Notes: generated from the letters alone by a model not told the origin. Positions 8,495 through 16,166 are shown, numbered from the stretch's first letter. The stretch: DNA of 30,709 nucleotides from Actinomycetes bacterium (GCA_021819725.1 JAKAQR010000034.1:1-30709); one strand, 5' to 3'. Made by a program: numbers and translations.

Positions 8495-9263
8495 GGCCAC
8501 CAACCTAGAACACTTGAGCGCACTACACCTCTCTCACGCCAAGGCCCAGTACCGCGCTCAGTTCGAGGATCCCTCAATGACCGAACTGGACTTTGATGAG
8601 CGACTTTGTCGCATCCTTGACTACGAGATCGCGATGCGAGCCAACGCCAGGGTGCAAAGGAGAACCCGTGAGGCGGGCTTTAGCATGCGTGCTGCCCCCG
8701 AGGACTTTGAACTTAGTGAGGGACGAGGGCTTACCCGCGAGCGCTATCGCTCACTCGTATCTCTCTCATGGTTGAGCTCTCATCACCACCTCGCCATCAC
8801 CGGCCCCACTGGGGTGGGTAAGACCTACCTTGGGATCGCCCTTGGCGTGAGTGCGATTCGTGCGGGCTACCTGGTGCGCTACTACAAGCTCTCAAAGCTC
8901 CTCGAGAAGGTAGGGATCGCCCGAGCGGATGGAACCTATCCATCCTTTGCGGCTGCACTCGCTAGAACGCATCTGCTCGTTCTCGATGACTGGGGGATCT
9001 CGCCGATCTCACCCCTTGGTTCCAGGGAGATCCTCGATCTCCTAGATGACCGAGGGGAGAACGGTTCGCTCATCATCTCCTCGCAGTTACCGGTCTCGGC
9101 GTGGTATGAGAGCCTCGGCGAGCGAACCGTCGCTGATGCCATCATGGATCGCATCGTTCATAACGCGATCCCCGTCGAACTCAAAGGAGAATCCATGCGC
9201 AAACAGAGGAGCCAAAGAAAGGAGGAGAACGGACCTACAGAGCCTGGTCCAGAGTTAGAGTAA
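8487..9263 (+). CDS. istB: IstB, AAA+ helper ATPase of the IS21 element
   Basis: IstB is the ATP-dependent partner that selects target DNA and activates the IstA transposase. The protein has 258 residues from the ATG at 8487, chosen because GGAGG lies 5 bases upstream; it overlaps the istA stop by 8 bases, consistent with translational coupling. A Walker A motif GPTGVGKT starts at residue 106 and a Walker B motif (HLLVLDDWG) follows. The SSQLPVSAWYESLGERTVADAIMDR region typical of IstB lies near the end. The length matches the family and the gene appears intact. Its final codons are present again in the remnant at 120-314. Confidence 0.94.
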   Translation: MSRATNLEHLSALHLSHAKAQYRAQFEDPSMTELDFDERLCRILDYEIAMRANARVQRRTREAGFSMRAAPEDFELSEGRGLTRERYRSLVSLSWLSSHHHLAITGPTGVGKTYLGIALGVSAIRAGYLVRYYKLSKLLEKVGIARADGTYPSFAAALARTHLLVLDDWGISPISPLGSREILDLLDDRGENGSLIISSQLPVSAWYESLGERTVADAIMDRIVHNAIPVELKGESMRKQRSQRKEENGPTEPGPELE

Positions 9264-9389
9264 CAGGTGGTCCAAAGTTACGCGAACGAGTGGTCCAGAG
9301 TTAGACGATACTGTGGTCCAGGGTAACGCGAAACAGTGGTCCAAAGTGACGCAAACGAGTGGTCCAAGGTTGCGCGAAACAGTGGTCCA
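9245..9389 (+). repeat. Right-end iterons of the IS21 element: seven copies, 23-bp spacing
   Basis: TGGTCCA starts at 9245, 9268, 9291, 9314, 9337, 9360 and 9383, each 23 bp apart, in the orientation opposite to the left-end set. The first copy overlaps the 3' end of istB. The truncated copy at the window's left edge keeps only three. Confidence 0.9.
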
Positions 9390-9411
9390 GGGTACGAGAA
9401 TAGCTACATTC

Positions 9412-10548
9412 GGGGTGATCTCACCAAGATAGCTCACCTGACGCATCAGGTTATGGGCAAGGATCGCATGGGAGAGCCAGGCGCTGTTGGCATCGAACTT
9501 ACCGGAGGGGATGTGTTCTAGTCCGGCTCCCTCTTTGAGATCTTTGATGGAGAGTTCAACCCGTGCTCGGTTCCGGTGGAACTGATCTATCTCAACGGCG
9601 CAACCCTTTAGATCGGTAACAAAGCCGAAGTGACGCCAGTTGGCAAAGAGCTCTGCTTGGTCACCAATGAGGCGGGTACGACGGACGATGAGACGTCTGC
9701 CCTTATAGGTAGTCTGGGCTACCCCGAGCCTCACCATTGTCGGTGTAGTCAATCGGTATCCAAGCATTGGAGTCGATAGCCTCTATCAGGGACTTTACCC
9801 CCTTGGCGTTGGCATGGACCGCCATGGTGTAAGAGATTCCGAGACGTTCTAGTTCCTTTAACGTCGCCTCTGACTGGTACCCAGAGTCAAAGCGGATGGT
9901 GATCTTACCAGTCGCCCCGGCTCTGCGACACCTGGGGATGAGCTCTTGGACAAAGCGCTTGGTCCCCCTCTGAGTATTGGCTGAACCCTTTCGCATGCGA
10001 CCATGGAGTACCTCACCAGTGTCAGAGCGAACCGCGAGCATTGGGTGATAGCCGAGCTTCTTGGTATACCCATAGGCAGCTCCTTGCTTGTTGTACCCAG
10101 AGACCTCACAGATCGTAGAGTCGATGTCGATCACCATTGGATCATCTCCTGGGGCCAGACCCATTCCCCAAGCACGGGTGAGCTCTGCCTCGATCACCTC
10201 ATCTAATTGACGGACGTGACCAAAGGTGAAGGAACGAAGGTAGGTACCAAGGGTTGAGGGAGCAGCGACGTGAAAAGGGAGAACCTTCGATGATGCCCCG
10301 GCTCGCAACATGTATGCATGCTCAATATGAGAGGCACCCGCTACCATCGCATGAATCAACGTCAGTGACTTACTCACTGGATTGGCTCCACCTACGCGAC
10401 CAGTGAGATCGACTCGTTCAGAGATGAGAGCATCGAGACCAAGCTTGGAGGCAAGAGTGGAGACCAAGACAAGTCCCGCATTAGCGACCAGATTCTCGTC
10501 GTCAAAGGCTACTTCGATACTGTCAGGAGTCTGGTAAGATCGTGTCAC
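9412..10548 (-). pseudogene. IS1380-type transposase, N-terminal and central part, frameshifted and interrupted
   Basis: This is an IS1380-family DDE transposase. A GTG at 10548 is the likely start, with AAGGAG 10 bases upstream, giving VTRSYQTPDSIEVAFDDE.. Catalytic-type blocks are visible: MVIDIDSTICEVSG, KITIRFDSGYQSEATLKEL and, after the frameshift, ARVELSIKDLKEGAGLEHIP. Homology changes frame at the C4 run 9722-9725: one extra base turns NGEA-RVAQTTYKG into a frame that stops at 9703, while the rest continues in the next frame. The IS21 element then cuts the gene at 9411. The remaining C-terminus is at 6504-6678. The gene is doubly inactivated. Confidence 0.88.
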
Positions 10549-10639
10549 AGAAAGTGTTCTCCTTGAGTGGCGTAGTTCGGTTCCTAACAACACCTATTTT
10601 ACCAGCTCAGAGGGCACTTTCTTCAGTTTTGGGGGACTA

Positions 10640-10776
10640 ATTCCCAGAGTCGGTCGGTGGTTCCAGGCTCAGGCAACAACTCCTTCGGCGGAATTGCTGG
10701 TTACTCCGCCGCGACAGGGATCGGAACTCCGAATGTGAGTGGCCTCATCACGGCCCTTGGAAGTCTCTCGTCGTAG
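10640..10776 (+). pseudogene. C-terminal tail of an S53 (sedolisin) acid peptidase
   Basis: The plus-strand frame ending at TAG 10774-10776 reads VPGSGNNSFGGIAGYSAATG followed by IGTPNVSGLITALGSLSS. This matches the end of S53 peptidases, where a G..N motif and GYD.ATGLGTPN..L build the calcium site and C-terminus. The catalytic region is absent; the sequence upstream is IS1380. No matching 5' part is visible on the other side of that element, so the locus was also rearranged. S53 enzymes work at acid pH, which fits the inferred lifestyle. Confidence 0.65.
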
Positions 10777-10804
10777 CCAGACTTCTCGGGTGATCAAGCG
10801 GGTT

Positions 10805-10843
10805 CGCGGTGAGTTTACGATGAACTCGCCGCGATCTTTTTTT
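10805..10843 (+). terminator. Intrinsic terminator after the S53 remnant
   Basis: An 11-bp stem pairs CGCGGTGAGTT (10805-10815) with AACTCGCCGCG (10823-10833), including one G-U pair, around a 7-base loop. ATCTTTTTTT follows. This is a classic Rho-independent terminator for the plus strand. Confidence 0.9.
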
Positions 10844-10882
10844 CCTGAACGGGGATCGATACCAGCTGGGGCGACAAATTCG

Positions 10883-10906
10883 GGTGAATCTCCGCCGAGA
10901 TTCACC
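10883..10906. promoter_or_regulatory. Perfect 10-bp inverted repeat upstream of the E1-like gene
   Basis: GGTGAATCTC and GAGATTCACC flank CGCC, centred 57 bases before the start codon at 10952. It lies just upstream of GCGAGAGTCGTTGC (10911-10924), a motif with a near copy upstream of the PHP gene. It could be an operator. Confidence 0.45.
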
Positions 10907-10937
10907 GTGGCGAGAGTCGTTGCGTCGGAAAGTGCTC

Positions 10938-10943
10938 TAGGGT
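10938..10943 (+). promoter_or_regulatory. -10 box TAGGGT, leaderless start
   Basis: TAGGGT ends 8 bases before the ATG at 10952 and no ribosome site is present, so the transcript probably starts at or next to the start codon. Confidence 0.55.
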
Positions 10944-10951
10944 GACTGTCC

Positions 10952-12430
10952 ATGGCCTTTCGATCTCGTCCACAGACACGTTTCCAGGTTGAGCTTGCTG
11001 CTCCAGAGCTTGAGGAGCTTGCCAGGCGATACTGCTGGCTTAGATATCTCCAGACCCTTGGGGTCTACCGACGATCTCCGCTCGCACTGCTTGGTCTCGC
11101 CCAGGGTTTGCGGGGACCTTTGGGCCTTGGTGTTGCCTCAGGTCTTGATGCACTCGTCGTGGGTGGGACATCGCCGCTCGAACATCTCTACCATCCGCAA
11201 TCTGCGTCACTGGTCGATGCTGTTGCGATGGGCCTCCTTGCCAATGGCCATGCAGATGCAATACTCGGGGAGCTCCGAAGCAACGGATCCCCCATGGCTC
11301 AAGTAGAGCTGCTCGGGGAGGCGGTGCGGTTGGGTCTGCGTTTGGTGCTGATTGCAGAGGAGGGTGAGGCCCGAGCGATCGATGCAGCGAGTTCACTTGG
11401 GTGGCGCATTGAACACCTCGACGGTGGTGATCTGCTCGAGGGTTGGAGTCTTGGCCGCGCTCTATGGCATGGGTTTCAAGATGTTAGCATCCCGGTTGTC
11501 GTCGTGGTGCATGGGTACGCCGACACCTTCGAGATCGGAGAACTCGGCTACATCGCACCCCAGACGCTCGACCGTTTTGAACGCGAGGCGATCGAGGCAG
11601 CGAGTCGATTATCAGCTGATCCACGTCCCCAGTTGGTACGCAGAGCGGCTAAGAGGAGATTGGCTACGACGATTACCGAGTCACAACCGGAGACGCTTGC
11701 GGTTTTGGTAACCCAACTTGCGACACGACTCGGTGCTGGCTCCGTGGTGCTATCGAAAGAGTCCGTTGGGCATCTCGACGGAGATCGGGTCGAAAGTTCT
11801 ATCCGACTCAGTGATCCGACATTCTTGGCCGAGGCGCTGGTGCGCTGGGGAGGATTTCCCGTCGTTATTGGTCCCATGACACCAACCCGAAGTGCGGCCA
11901 CCGGTACCCTCACCTTGACCACGGATAGAGATCTTCGTCCTGGCAGTCCTGGCGTTCTCGTAGAGAGTCAGGAGGAGTTCCTCTACTTCGTCAATCGATT
12001 GTTGGGAGAGGAGGCCCCTACGACCAATGACTATCTCGTCGTCACCGACCGGTTCGAGAGGGATGGCTTTGGGCGCCTCGAGGAGCCGACGGGGCGCTGG
12101 TTGCGTCCGCCAAGTGACCTTGTGGTGATCACGTGGGGCAGGGGTGTCCAAGTGGCCCTTGAGGCCTGCGTCTTTCTTGGCGATGCTGCTCGTGATGTGG
12201 GTGTGCTCGAACTCCACCAGCCGGGACTCGTTGATGAGAAGCTCATCGCGCGGGCCATGCGGGCACGGAGGGTCTGCATTCTCTACGATGTGACCCCTGA
12301 CGTGGGTTACCAGCTGGTGACCTATATGCAGGAGTATTTCTTTGCGCAACTGAGTGCACCGGTTCTGTTGCGATCAGCTCGGCCTGGGCCAGGGCCGATC
12401 GCAGTGATGTTGCGTGGGTTGCTTGCCTAG
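10952..12430 (+). CDS. Divergent E1 alpha/beta fusion (2-oxoacid dehydrogenase-like), probably without ThDP site
   Basis: The 492-residue protein resembles the fused alpha and beta subunits of 2-oxoacid dehydrogenase E1 enzymes, weakly. Residues about 20-95 recall the E1 alpha start. About 125-190 (AIDAASSLGWRIEHLDGGDL .. PVVVVVHGYAD) match the E1 alpha segment after the cofactor site. About 230-310 follow the E1 beta start, and about 395-490 (GVLELHQPGLVDEKLIARAM .. LSAPVLLR) the E1 beta C-terminal domain. The expected GDG..NN thiamine-diphosphate motif is not visible; the aligned place reads GELRSNGSP..AEEGEA. It may be an inactive or repurposed paralogue. It stands alone, with no E2 or E3 gene beside it, and looks leaderless. 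The family call is my alignment by eye. Confidence 0.55.
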   Translation: MAFRSRPQTRFQVELAAPELEELARRYCWLRYLQTLGVYRRSPLALLGLAQGLRGPLGLGVASGLDALVVGGTSPLEHLYHPQSASLVDAVAMGLLANGHADAILGELRSNGSPMAQVELLGEAVRLGLRLVLIAEEGEARAIDAASSLGWRIEHLDGGDLLEGWSLGRALWHGFQDVSIPVVVVVHGYADTFEIGELGYIAPQTLDRFEREAIEAASRLSADPRPQLVRRAAKRRLATTITESQPETLAVLVTQLATRLGAGSVVLSKESVGHLDGDRVESSIRLSDPTFLAEALVRWGGFPVVIGPMTPTRSAATGTLTLTTDRDLRPGSPGVLVESQEEFLYFVNRLLGEEAPTTNDYLVVTDRFERDGFGRLEEPTGRWLRPPSDLVVITWGRGVQVALEACVFLGDAARDVGVLELHQPGLVDEKLIARAMRARRVCILYDVTPDVGYQLVTYMQEYFFAQLSAPVLLRSARPGPGPIAVMLRGLLA

Positions 12431-12864
12431 TCGCGGGCAGCATCGAAACCCTATGCTTGGGTTGGTCGTAAGGACCTATCTCGCATGAACCTGAGTTTGC
12501 GTCGTAACTACCGATTGGTAGTGTCTCCGACCAGGTACTTTGTCGGGGATTAGTGTATTCGTCTGTAGCACTTGCCTCCAGCGGCGAGGAGAATCTGCAG
12601 ACACGTGACCGGATTGGCCCACTGCCGACAACGAGGAGGTGTCGTTGTCTGCCTTGGCCTCGTGGAGCCAGATGCAAAAGTCGACGTACGTTCCTGACAG
12701 GTATTCATTGTCGGGACCAACTGCGTGAATATCGGCCAGGAATCACGGGGAAGGATTTGTGGGTGGTGTGCAAACGCAGCAAGTCGCTGATGGATCCGGT
12801 ACACCCCGCTGAACGCTTGCCTCCATTTCAGACACCTCTTTGGAGGTTGGCTTCTAGGAATGCC
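12431..12864. other. Intergenic region without a recognised gene
   Basis: About 430 bases separate the E1-like gene from the convergent nucleotidyltransferase gene. Short open frames exist on both strands but resemble nothing I know. Two hairpins are visible: CTACC-GATT-GGTAG (12508-12521) and GACAACGA-ggaggtg-TCGTTGTC (12627-12649). Neither has a U-run. Confidence 0.5.
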
Positions 12865-13428
12865 TCAGAGCTTGGGCTTGGCAGACTTTGTCGGATCTTG
12901 GGGTTGTGCATAAATGCTTTCGAGCAATGGCCTTGCTCGAGCGGGCAAGGGATCTTCTGGATAGTACGCCTTGAAGATGTCGATGGCTTGCTCAACCGAT
13001 GACACGTGCAGTTTTCTGCTGAGGAACTCGATATCGGAAGCATCCCTGCTCGGCCTGCTGGCTCTCATCTTCATGGCTAGAAGGACCTCGGGGGAGGCGA
13101 TCCAAACTGTGACCGTCCCAACGGTTAGGAACACTGTCGCGTGCTCGTCATCTACGACCGGTGAGATGAACATGGCTGCTCTGTCATTGAGCCAATCATC
13201 AGGCAAGCCATGTTGTCTGGCCACTTGAAGCGCTGCGTTATGAATTGCATCCTTAGGATAATACTGAGCGTCGATATCCCGAGTGGCAACCCTGCATTGG
13301 TATTGTAGGGTTAAAGCAGCGCCACCAACGATATATAGCTGGGCATGGGTGCCTTCTGCGGCAAGCATCCGCGCCAAGTCAGCCAGGGCCTCGGCCAACT
13401 GAGCGTGTGTCAAGCGTATATCAGGCAT
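12865..13428 (-). CDS. Nucleotidyltransferase-fold protein (DUF6036/AbiEii-like), candidate toxin
   Basis: The 187-residue protein carries a minimal nucleotidyltransferase signature near residues 33-55: VGGAALTLQY followed by RVATRDIDAQ, i.e. a GG.A..L helix start and a T.DID metal-binding strand. A conserved PEVLLAMKMRASR..RDASDIEFL block follows, as in DUF6036/AbiEii-like proteins. It overlaps the upstream XRE regulator by 8 bases, so the two are translated as a pair. In related pairs the transferase is the toxin of a type IV-like toxin-antitoxin or phage-defence module. That role is inferred; the fold call is firmer. Confidence 0.75.
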   Translation of the reverse strand: MPDIRLTHAQLAEALADLARMLAAEGTHAQLYIVGGAALTLQYQCRVATRDIDAQYYPKDAIHNAALQVARQHGLPDDWLNDRAAMFISPVVDDEHATVFLTVGTVTVWIASPEVLLAMKMRASRPSRDASDIEFLSRKLHVSSVEQAIDIFKAYYPEDPLPARARPLLESIYAQPQDPTKSAKPKL

Positions 13429-14020
13429 GCGTCAAGTCTGCCTGGCAAATGTAGATACCCCGATTGGAGAACGAGGCTGGGCTTTCATTACGCTCCAGTT
13501 CGCGAAGGGCCAGGATCCCAGAGACGTACCAATCAGTTGTCACCCTCCATGGATCAGTTACCCAGCCGGGTGGCTCCACGGCCTTAAGTCCACAGACGTA
13601 TTCGACGAGCGCGGCGATCAAGGCGTCGTAGCGAGAGTCTCCAGTAGGAACCGCAGGACTATGGACGAGTTCGGTGAGCCGAACTACGCTAACCGCCTCT
13701 AAGTCATCGAGAAGCACAAGCCAATTGCGATACGCGCCGTCTTCATCAGATTCTGTCAGGCGCTCTCGAATCGCTCGCGATGCCGTAATCGCATCCACCC
13801 TGTTGTCGACGTATCGCCCAGAGAGCTCCACACCCGAACCACACACGTCCAAAAGTCTGCCAAGTGTGGGAATACTCGGTTGAACCCGATGGGATTCAAT
13901 GCGTGCTACTTCCACATTGCTAACCCCGGCGAGCGCAGCGAGTTGGCGCTGAGACAGGCCTGCTTGTGCCCTTGAGCGCTTGAGCAAATCCCCAGCGAAG
14001 CAGCTCCATTTATCGGTCAC
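13421..14020 (-). CDS. XRE-family regulator, candidate antitoxin partner
   Basis: The helix-turn-helix domain is clear: LLKRSRAQAGLSQRQLAALA followed by GVSNVEVARIE and SIPTLGRLLDVCG. A second, uncharacterised domain follows (DALIAALVEYVCGLKAVEPP to the end). I favour the GTG at 14020 (199 residues) because TAGCAT lies 7 bases upstream, a leaderless arrangement repeated in this window. A TTG at 14074 would add 18 residues that look unlike the family. The stop overlaps the start of the nucleotidyltransferase gene, and the pair probably controls itself. It is divergent from mntA. Confidence 0.8.
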   Translation of the reverse strand: MTDKWSCFAGDLLKRSRAQAGLSQRQLAALAGVSNVEVARIESHRVQPSIPTLGRLLDVCGSGVELSGRYVDNRVDAITASRAIRERLTESDEDGAYRNWLVLLDDLEAVSVVRLTELVHSPAVPTGDSRYDALIAALVEYVCGLKAVEPPGWVTDPWRVTTDWYVSGILALRELERNESPASFSNRGIYICQADLTHA

Positions 14021-14027
14021 CCCTGCA

Positions 14028-14033
14028 ATGCTA
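14028..14033 (-). promoter_or_regulatory. -10 box TAGCAT for the XRE gene
   Basis: On the minus strand TAGCAT is followed by 7 bases and GTG (14020), suggesting a leaderless transcript. Confidence 0.45.
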
Positions 14034-14299
14034 GCAGATATGCTTACACTATCCGTTGGTTGCTTCTCCTGCAAGGCTGGTCAAACAATCTCGTGGATCC
14101 CACGTTGCCTCTTACCGCTGAGTCCCGAATAATCGGTCGCGCATCACAATCGATACCAGCCTGTGCGCCTAGCGCAAGCGTCGGGTAACGTGTCGAGACC
14201 CTGCCTCTTCGCGGACGAACTCGCCAAACAGATCGAGGATGTGCTGTTGGCCTCGAATAATATCCTTCAGCTTGTACTACACCAGTTGACACACGAAGG

Positions 14300-14305
14300 T
14301 ATTAT
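14300..14305 (+). promoter_or_regulatory. -10 box TATTAT for mntA
   Basis: TATTAT lies 6 bases before the ATG at 14312. Only a weak GAGG sits between, too close for a ribosome site, so a leaderless start is likely. Confidence 0.45.
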
Positions 14306-14311
14306 TGAGGT

Positions 14312-14779
14312 ATGGATGATCTGGGTAGACGGATTCGGACGGCGCGGGTGGGAGCTGGTTTATCACAAGCGCAGCTTGCTCGTCGGGCCGGTACGTCCCA
14401 GCCAGCGGTCAATCGCTATGAGAAAGGTCGGAAAGTTCCCTCCGAGGAGACTGCGGAGCGCCTGTTGATGGCTTGCCGTGCCGACATTCGTCCGAGCGAA
14501 CTCTTGGCGAACAACCGGGAACGCGTGCGAAGTTTGGCGAGAGCGCATGGCGCAGAGCGTGTACTTGTATTCGGGTCGGTCGCACGAGGTGAAGATAACG
14601 CTGATTCAGACCTCGATTTACTTGTCGAGATCCCTACGGATCGCATTCGCCTGTTTGAGCTCTTCACCCTTGGGCACGAGATTAGCGAAATTCTTGGCAT
14701 CAAGGTCGACATCGGCACACCTGAGATGTTGAGGCCAAGCATCCGAGAGCGAGTGTTGGCTGAAGCTCGACCACTGTGA
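14312..14779 (+). CDS. mntA: MntA-type antitoxin: XRE domain fused to minimal nucleotidyltransferase
   Basis: The 155-residue protein has an XRE helix-turn-helix at residues about 5-60 (RIRTARVGAGLSQAQLARRA .. TSQPAVNRYEKG). A minimal nucleotidyltransferase domain follows with the complete signature GSVARGEDNADSDLD, i.e. G88 S89 and D100 x D102. In MntA/HepT systems (type VII toxin-antitoxin) the MntA protein transfers AMP to a tyrosine of the HepT toxin and silences it. Here the next gene is a HepT with the target motif, starting in a 4-base overlap (GTGA). The fused DNA-binding domain suggests the antitoxin also represses its own operon. Confidence 0.88.
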   Translation: MDDLGRRIRTARVGAGLSQAQLARRAGTSQPAVNRYEKGRKVPSEETAERLLMACRADIRPSELLANNRERVRSLARAHGAERVLVFGSVARGEDNADSDLDLLVEIPTDRIRLFELFTLGHEISEILGIKVDIGTPEMLRPSIRERVLAEARPL

Positions 14780-16119
14780 CACGGTCCAACCGCCGCGATG
14801 CTGAACGTGCTAACGATATCCTCGGTGCGATTGCAAAGATCGGGCGTTGGCGCTCCAAACATAACTCGAGTGACGACATGTTTCGCTCTGCAGTCATGCG
14901 TGAGCTCGGTGTCATCGGAGAGGCCGCCAATGCTCTGAGCGACGAGTTTAAGGAGCGGCGCCCAGAGATCCCTTGGCGAAATATTGTTGATCTGCGCAAC
15001 GTACTTGCCCATCACTATTGGGATACTGCCTGGGCACTTATCGAACAGATACTCGATGACGAGCTCGAGCAGCTTCGTCGATCGGTTGATACTCCTAGCG
15101 TCTGCGAAATTCTTCAGATACCCCAGAGCCAACCGAAGCCTCGGCGGTTCATCCTGATGGACGGTGTCATCGGTGGATGCCGCGGGCGCGCGCCGAGTGT
15201 GATTTGCCGTTGGGCCACGCTGGAGGATGTCGTAGGAGGGCTGTCGGTCCGAAGGGATGAATCGGTTTGGGCCTTCCAGGTTTTACGGGTACCTCTCACG
15301 CTGTCGAACGAGATCTTTTCGTCGTCAAGTGTGGCTGTTAGGGGATGCACAATCAAGGATGTTGATGAGTTGCAGGTGGCTGCATCTCACGAACCATGTG
15401 AAGGTGTGTCGATCGACGGATGCGGAAGAGGAGGTTGCAGGGGCCATCGTGACGAATATGCAGATCTTTTTGCCTCGCCTCAGCGGTTGAATCTTATGGT
15501 CCATTGCCGAGCGGTATCATTAGAATCTGCTCGGGGGATTTGGGGTGTGGATCGCAGTATGCCGTTGGTGAGCGAAGTGGGTGCATTGAATGTACAACCC
15601 AATCGGATTCTGGTAGCAGGGGTGTCTGGATCAGGCAAGTCCTCCTTGTGTCGTCAGCTCCATATCCAACTGGCCCTTCCCTACGTGGAACTTGACAGCC
15701 TCTTTCATGGACCCAACTGGAGCGTGCGGACGAGCTTTGAAGCTGAGGTGGATGAGTTCATCTCTCAAGATTGTTGGGTGCTGGAATGGCAGTACGATCA
15801 GGTTCGCCAGCGACTCCTCTCACGGGCCGAACTATTGATCTGGCTCGATTACCCTCTCGTTGTGGTGATGAAGAGGGTGATCTGGCGTACCATCCGACGC
15901 AACATGAGGCACGAACCGCTCTGGAATGGCAATGTCGAGCCTCCACTGTGGACGATCTTGACCAATCCGGAACATATCATACGCTGGGCTTGGCGCACCC
16001 GGGCAAGCTATCGGGGGCGTATCCGTCAGCTCCTCACTGATTACCCAGCCCTTCCCATTCTCCGAATCACCGATCCGCGTGATGCGCGAAGAGTACCGGA
16101 GGCGCTTCGGTCGTCGTGA
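14776..16119 (+). CDS. hepT: HepT (HEPN) toxin frame running without a stop into a P-loop kinase
   Basis: A single open frame of 447 residues begins with GTG overlapping the mntA stop. Residues 1-117 are a HEPN-fold HepT RNase: RELGVIGEAANALSDEFKER, then R74-NVLA-H79-H-Y81, a perfect RX4HXY motif in which R and H are catalytic and Y is the AMP acceptor. Residues about 120-255 look unlike any family and have the character of translated spacer. Residues about 262-447 form an adenylate-kinase-like P-loop protein: Walker A GVSGSGKSS, VELDSLFHGPNW, LLIWLDYPLVVVMKRVIWRT, WNGNVEPP, EHIIRWAWRT. Kinases of this type are normally separate proteins. Either the HepT stop was lost, or two genes happen to share a frame, with the kinase starting at GTG 15547 or ATG 15559. 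Confidence 0.75.
   Translation: MTRSNRRDAERANDILGAIAKIGRWRSKHNSSDDMFRSAVMRELGVIGEAANALSDEFKERRPEIPWRNIVDLRNVLAHHYWDTAWALIEQILDDELEQLRRSVDTPSVCEILQIPQSQPKPRRFILMDGVIGGCRGRAPSVICRWATLEDVVGGLSVRRDESVWAFQVLRVPLTLSNEIFSSSSVAVRGCTIKDVDELQVAASHEPCEGVSIDGCGRGGCRGHRDEYADLFASPQRLNLMVHCRAVSLESARGIWGVDRSMPLVSEVGALNVQPNRILVAGVSGSGKSSLCRQLHIQLALPYVELDSLFHGPNWSVRTSFEAEVDEFISQDCWVLEWQYDQVRQRLLSRAELLIWLDYPLVVVMKRVIWRTIRRNMRHEPLWNGNVEPPLWTILTNPEHIIRWAWRTRASYRGRIRQLLTDYPALPILRITDPRDARRVPEALRSS
15559..16119 (+). CDS. P-loop adenylate-kinase-like protein (alternative separate start)
   Basis: If the kinase is independent of HepT, ATG 15559 gives 186 residues starting MPLVSEVGALNVQPNRILVA. A GTG at 15547 would add four residues. 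The Walker A motif GVSGSGKSS lies at residues 21-29, close to the N-terminus as in this family, which favours a separate start. TTGCCG (15506) and TATCAT (15516) upstream are too close together to be a standard -35/-10 pair. The substrate is unknown. Related proteins are annotated as adenylate kinase or topology-modulation (FlaR-like) proteins. Confidence 0.55.
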   Translation: MPLVSEVGALNVQPNRILVAGVSGSGKSSLCRQLHIQLALPYVELDSLFHGPNWSVRTSFEAEVDEFISQDCWVLEWQYDQVRQRLLSRAELLIWLDYPLVVVMKRVIWRTIRRNMRHEPLWNGNVEPPLWTILTNPEHIIRWAWRTRASYRGRIRQLLTDYPALPILRITDPRDARRVPEALRSS

Positions 16120-16166
16120 GCAGCGAAGACCTTGCAGGAGATGTTGCGGGTGAGATCATCGGTTCG

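Larger units (their letters stand above)
6679..9406 (+). mobile_element. IS21-family insertion sequence, full length (2728 bp)
   Basis: The boundaries come from three agreeing signs: a 5-bp target duplication CATTC at 6674-6678 and 9407-9411, loss of homology with the second copy exactly after AGCTA (9406 and 317), and rejoining of the interrupted transposase frame. The left end TGACTTTTCTTATA and the right end read inward TAGCTATTCTCGTA match at 10 of 14 positions. Inside are the iterons, istA (frameshifted) and istB. With istA broken, the copy probably cannot move unless the frame is bypassed or an intact copy acts in trans. Confidence 0.9.
6490..10645 (-). mobile_element. IS1380-type element split by the IS21 insertion (ends approximate)
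   Basis: The transposase begins at 10548 on the minus strand, is interrupted at 9411 by the IS21-type element, and resumes at 6678 to end at 6504. The outer ends were not pinned down. Candidate termini near 6495 (..AGTCCC) and near 10635 (GGGACT..) are only partly complementary. On the right the element abuts the tail of an S53 peptidase gene, so it probably inserted there. Confidence 0.6.

Noticed and set aside
12550..12804. Short minus-strand frame between the E1-like and nucleotidyltransferase genes
   Set aside because: Composition is Pro/Thr/Arg-rich without recognised motifs, and start signals are absent.
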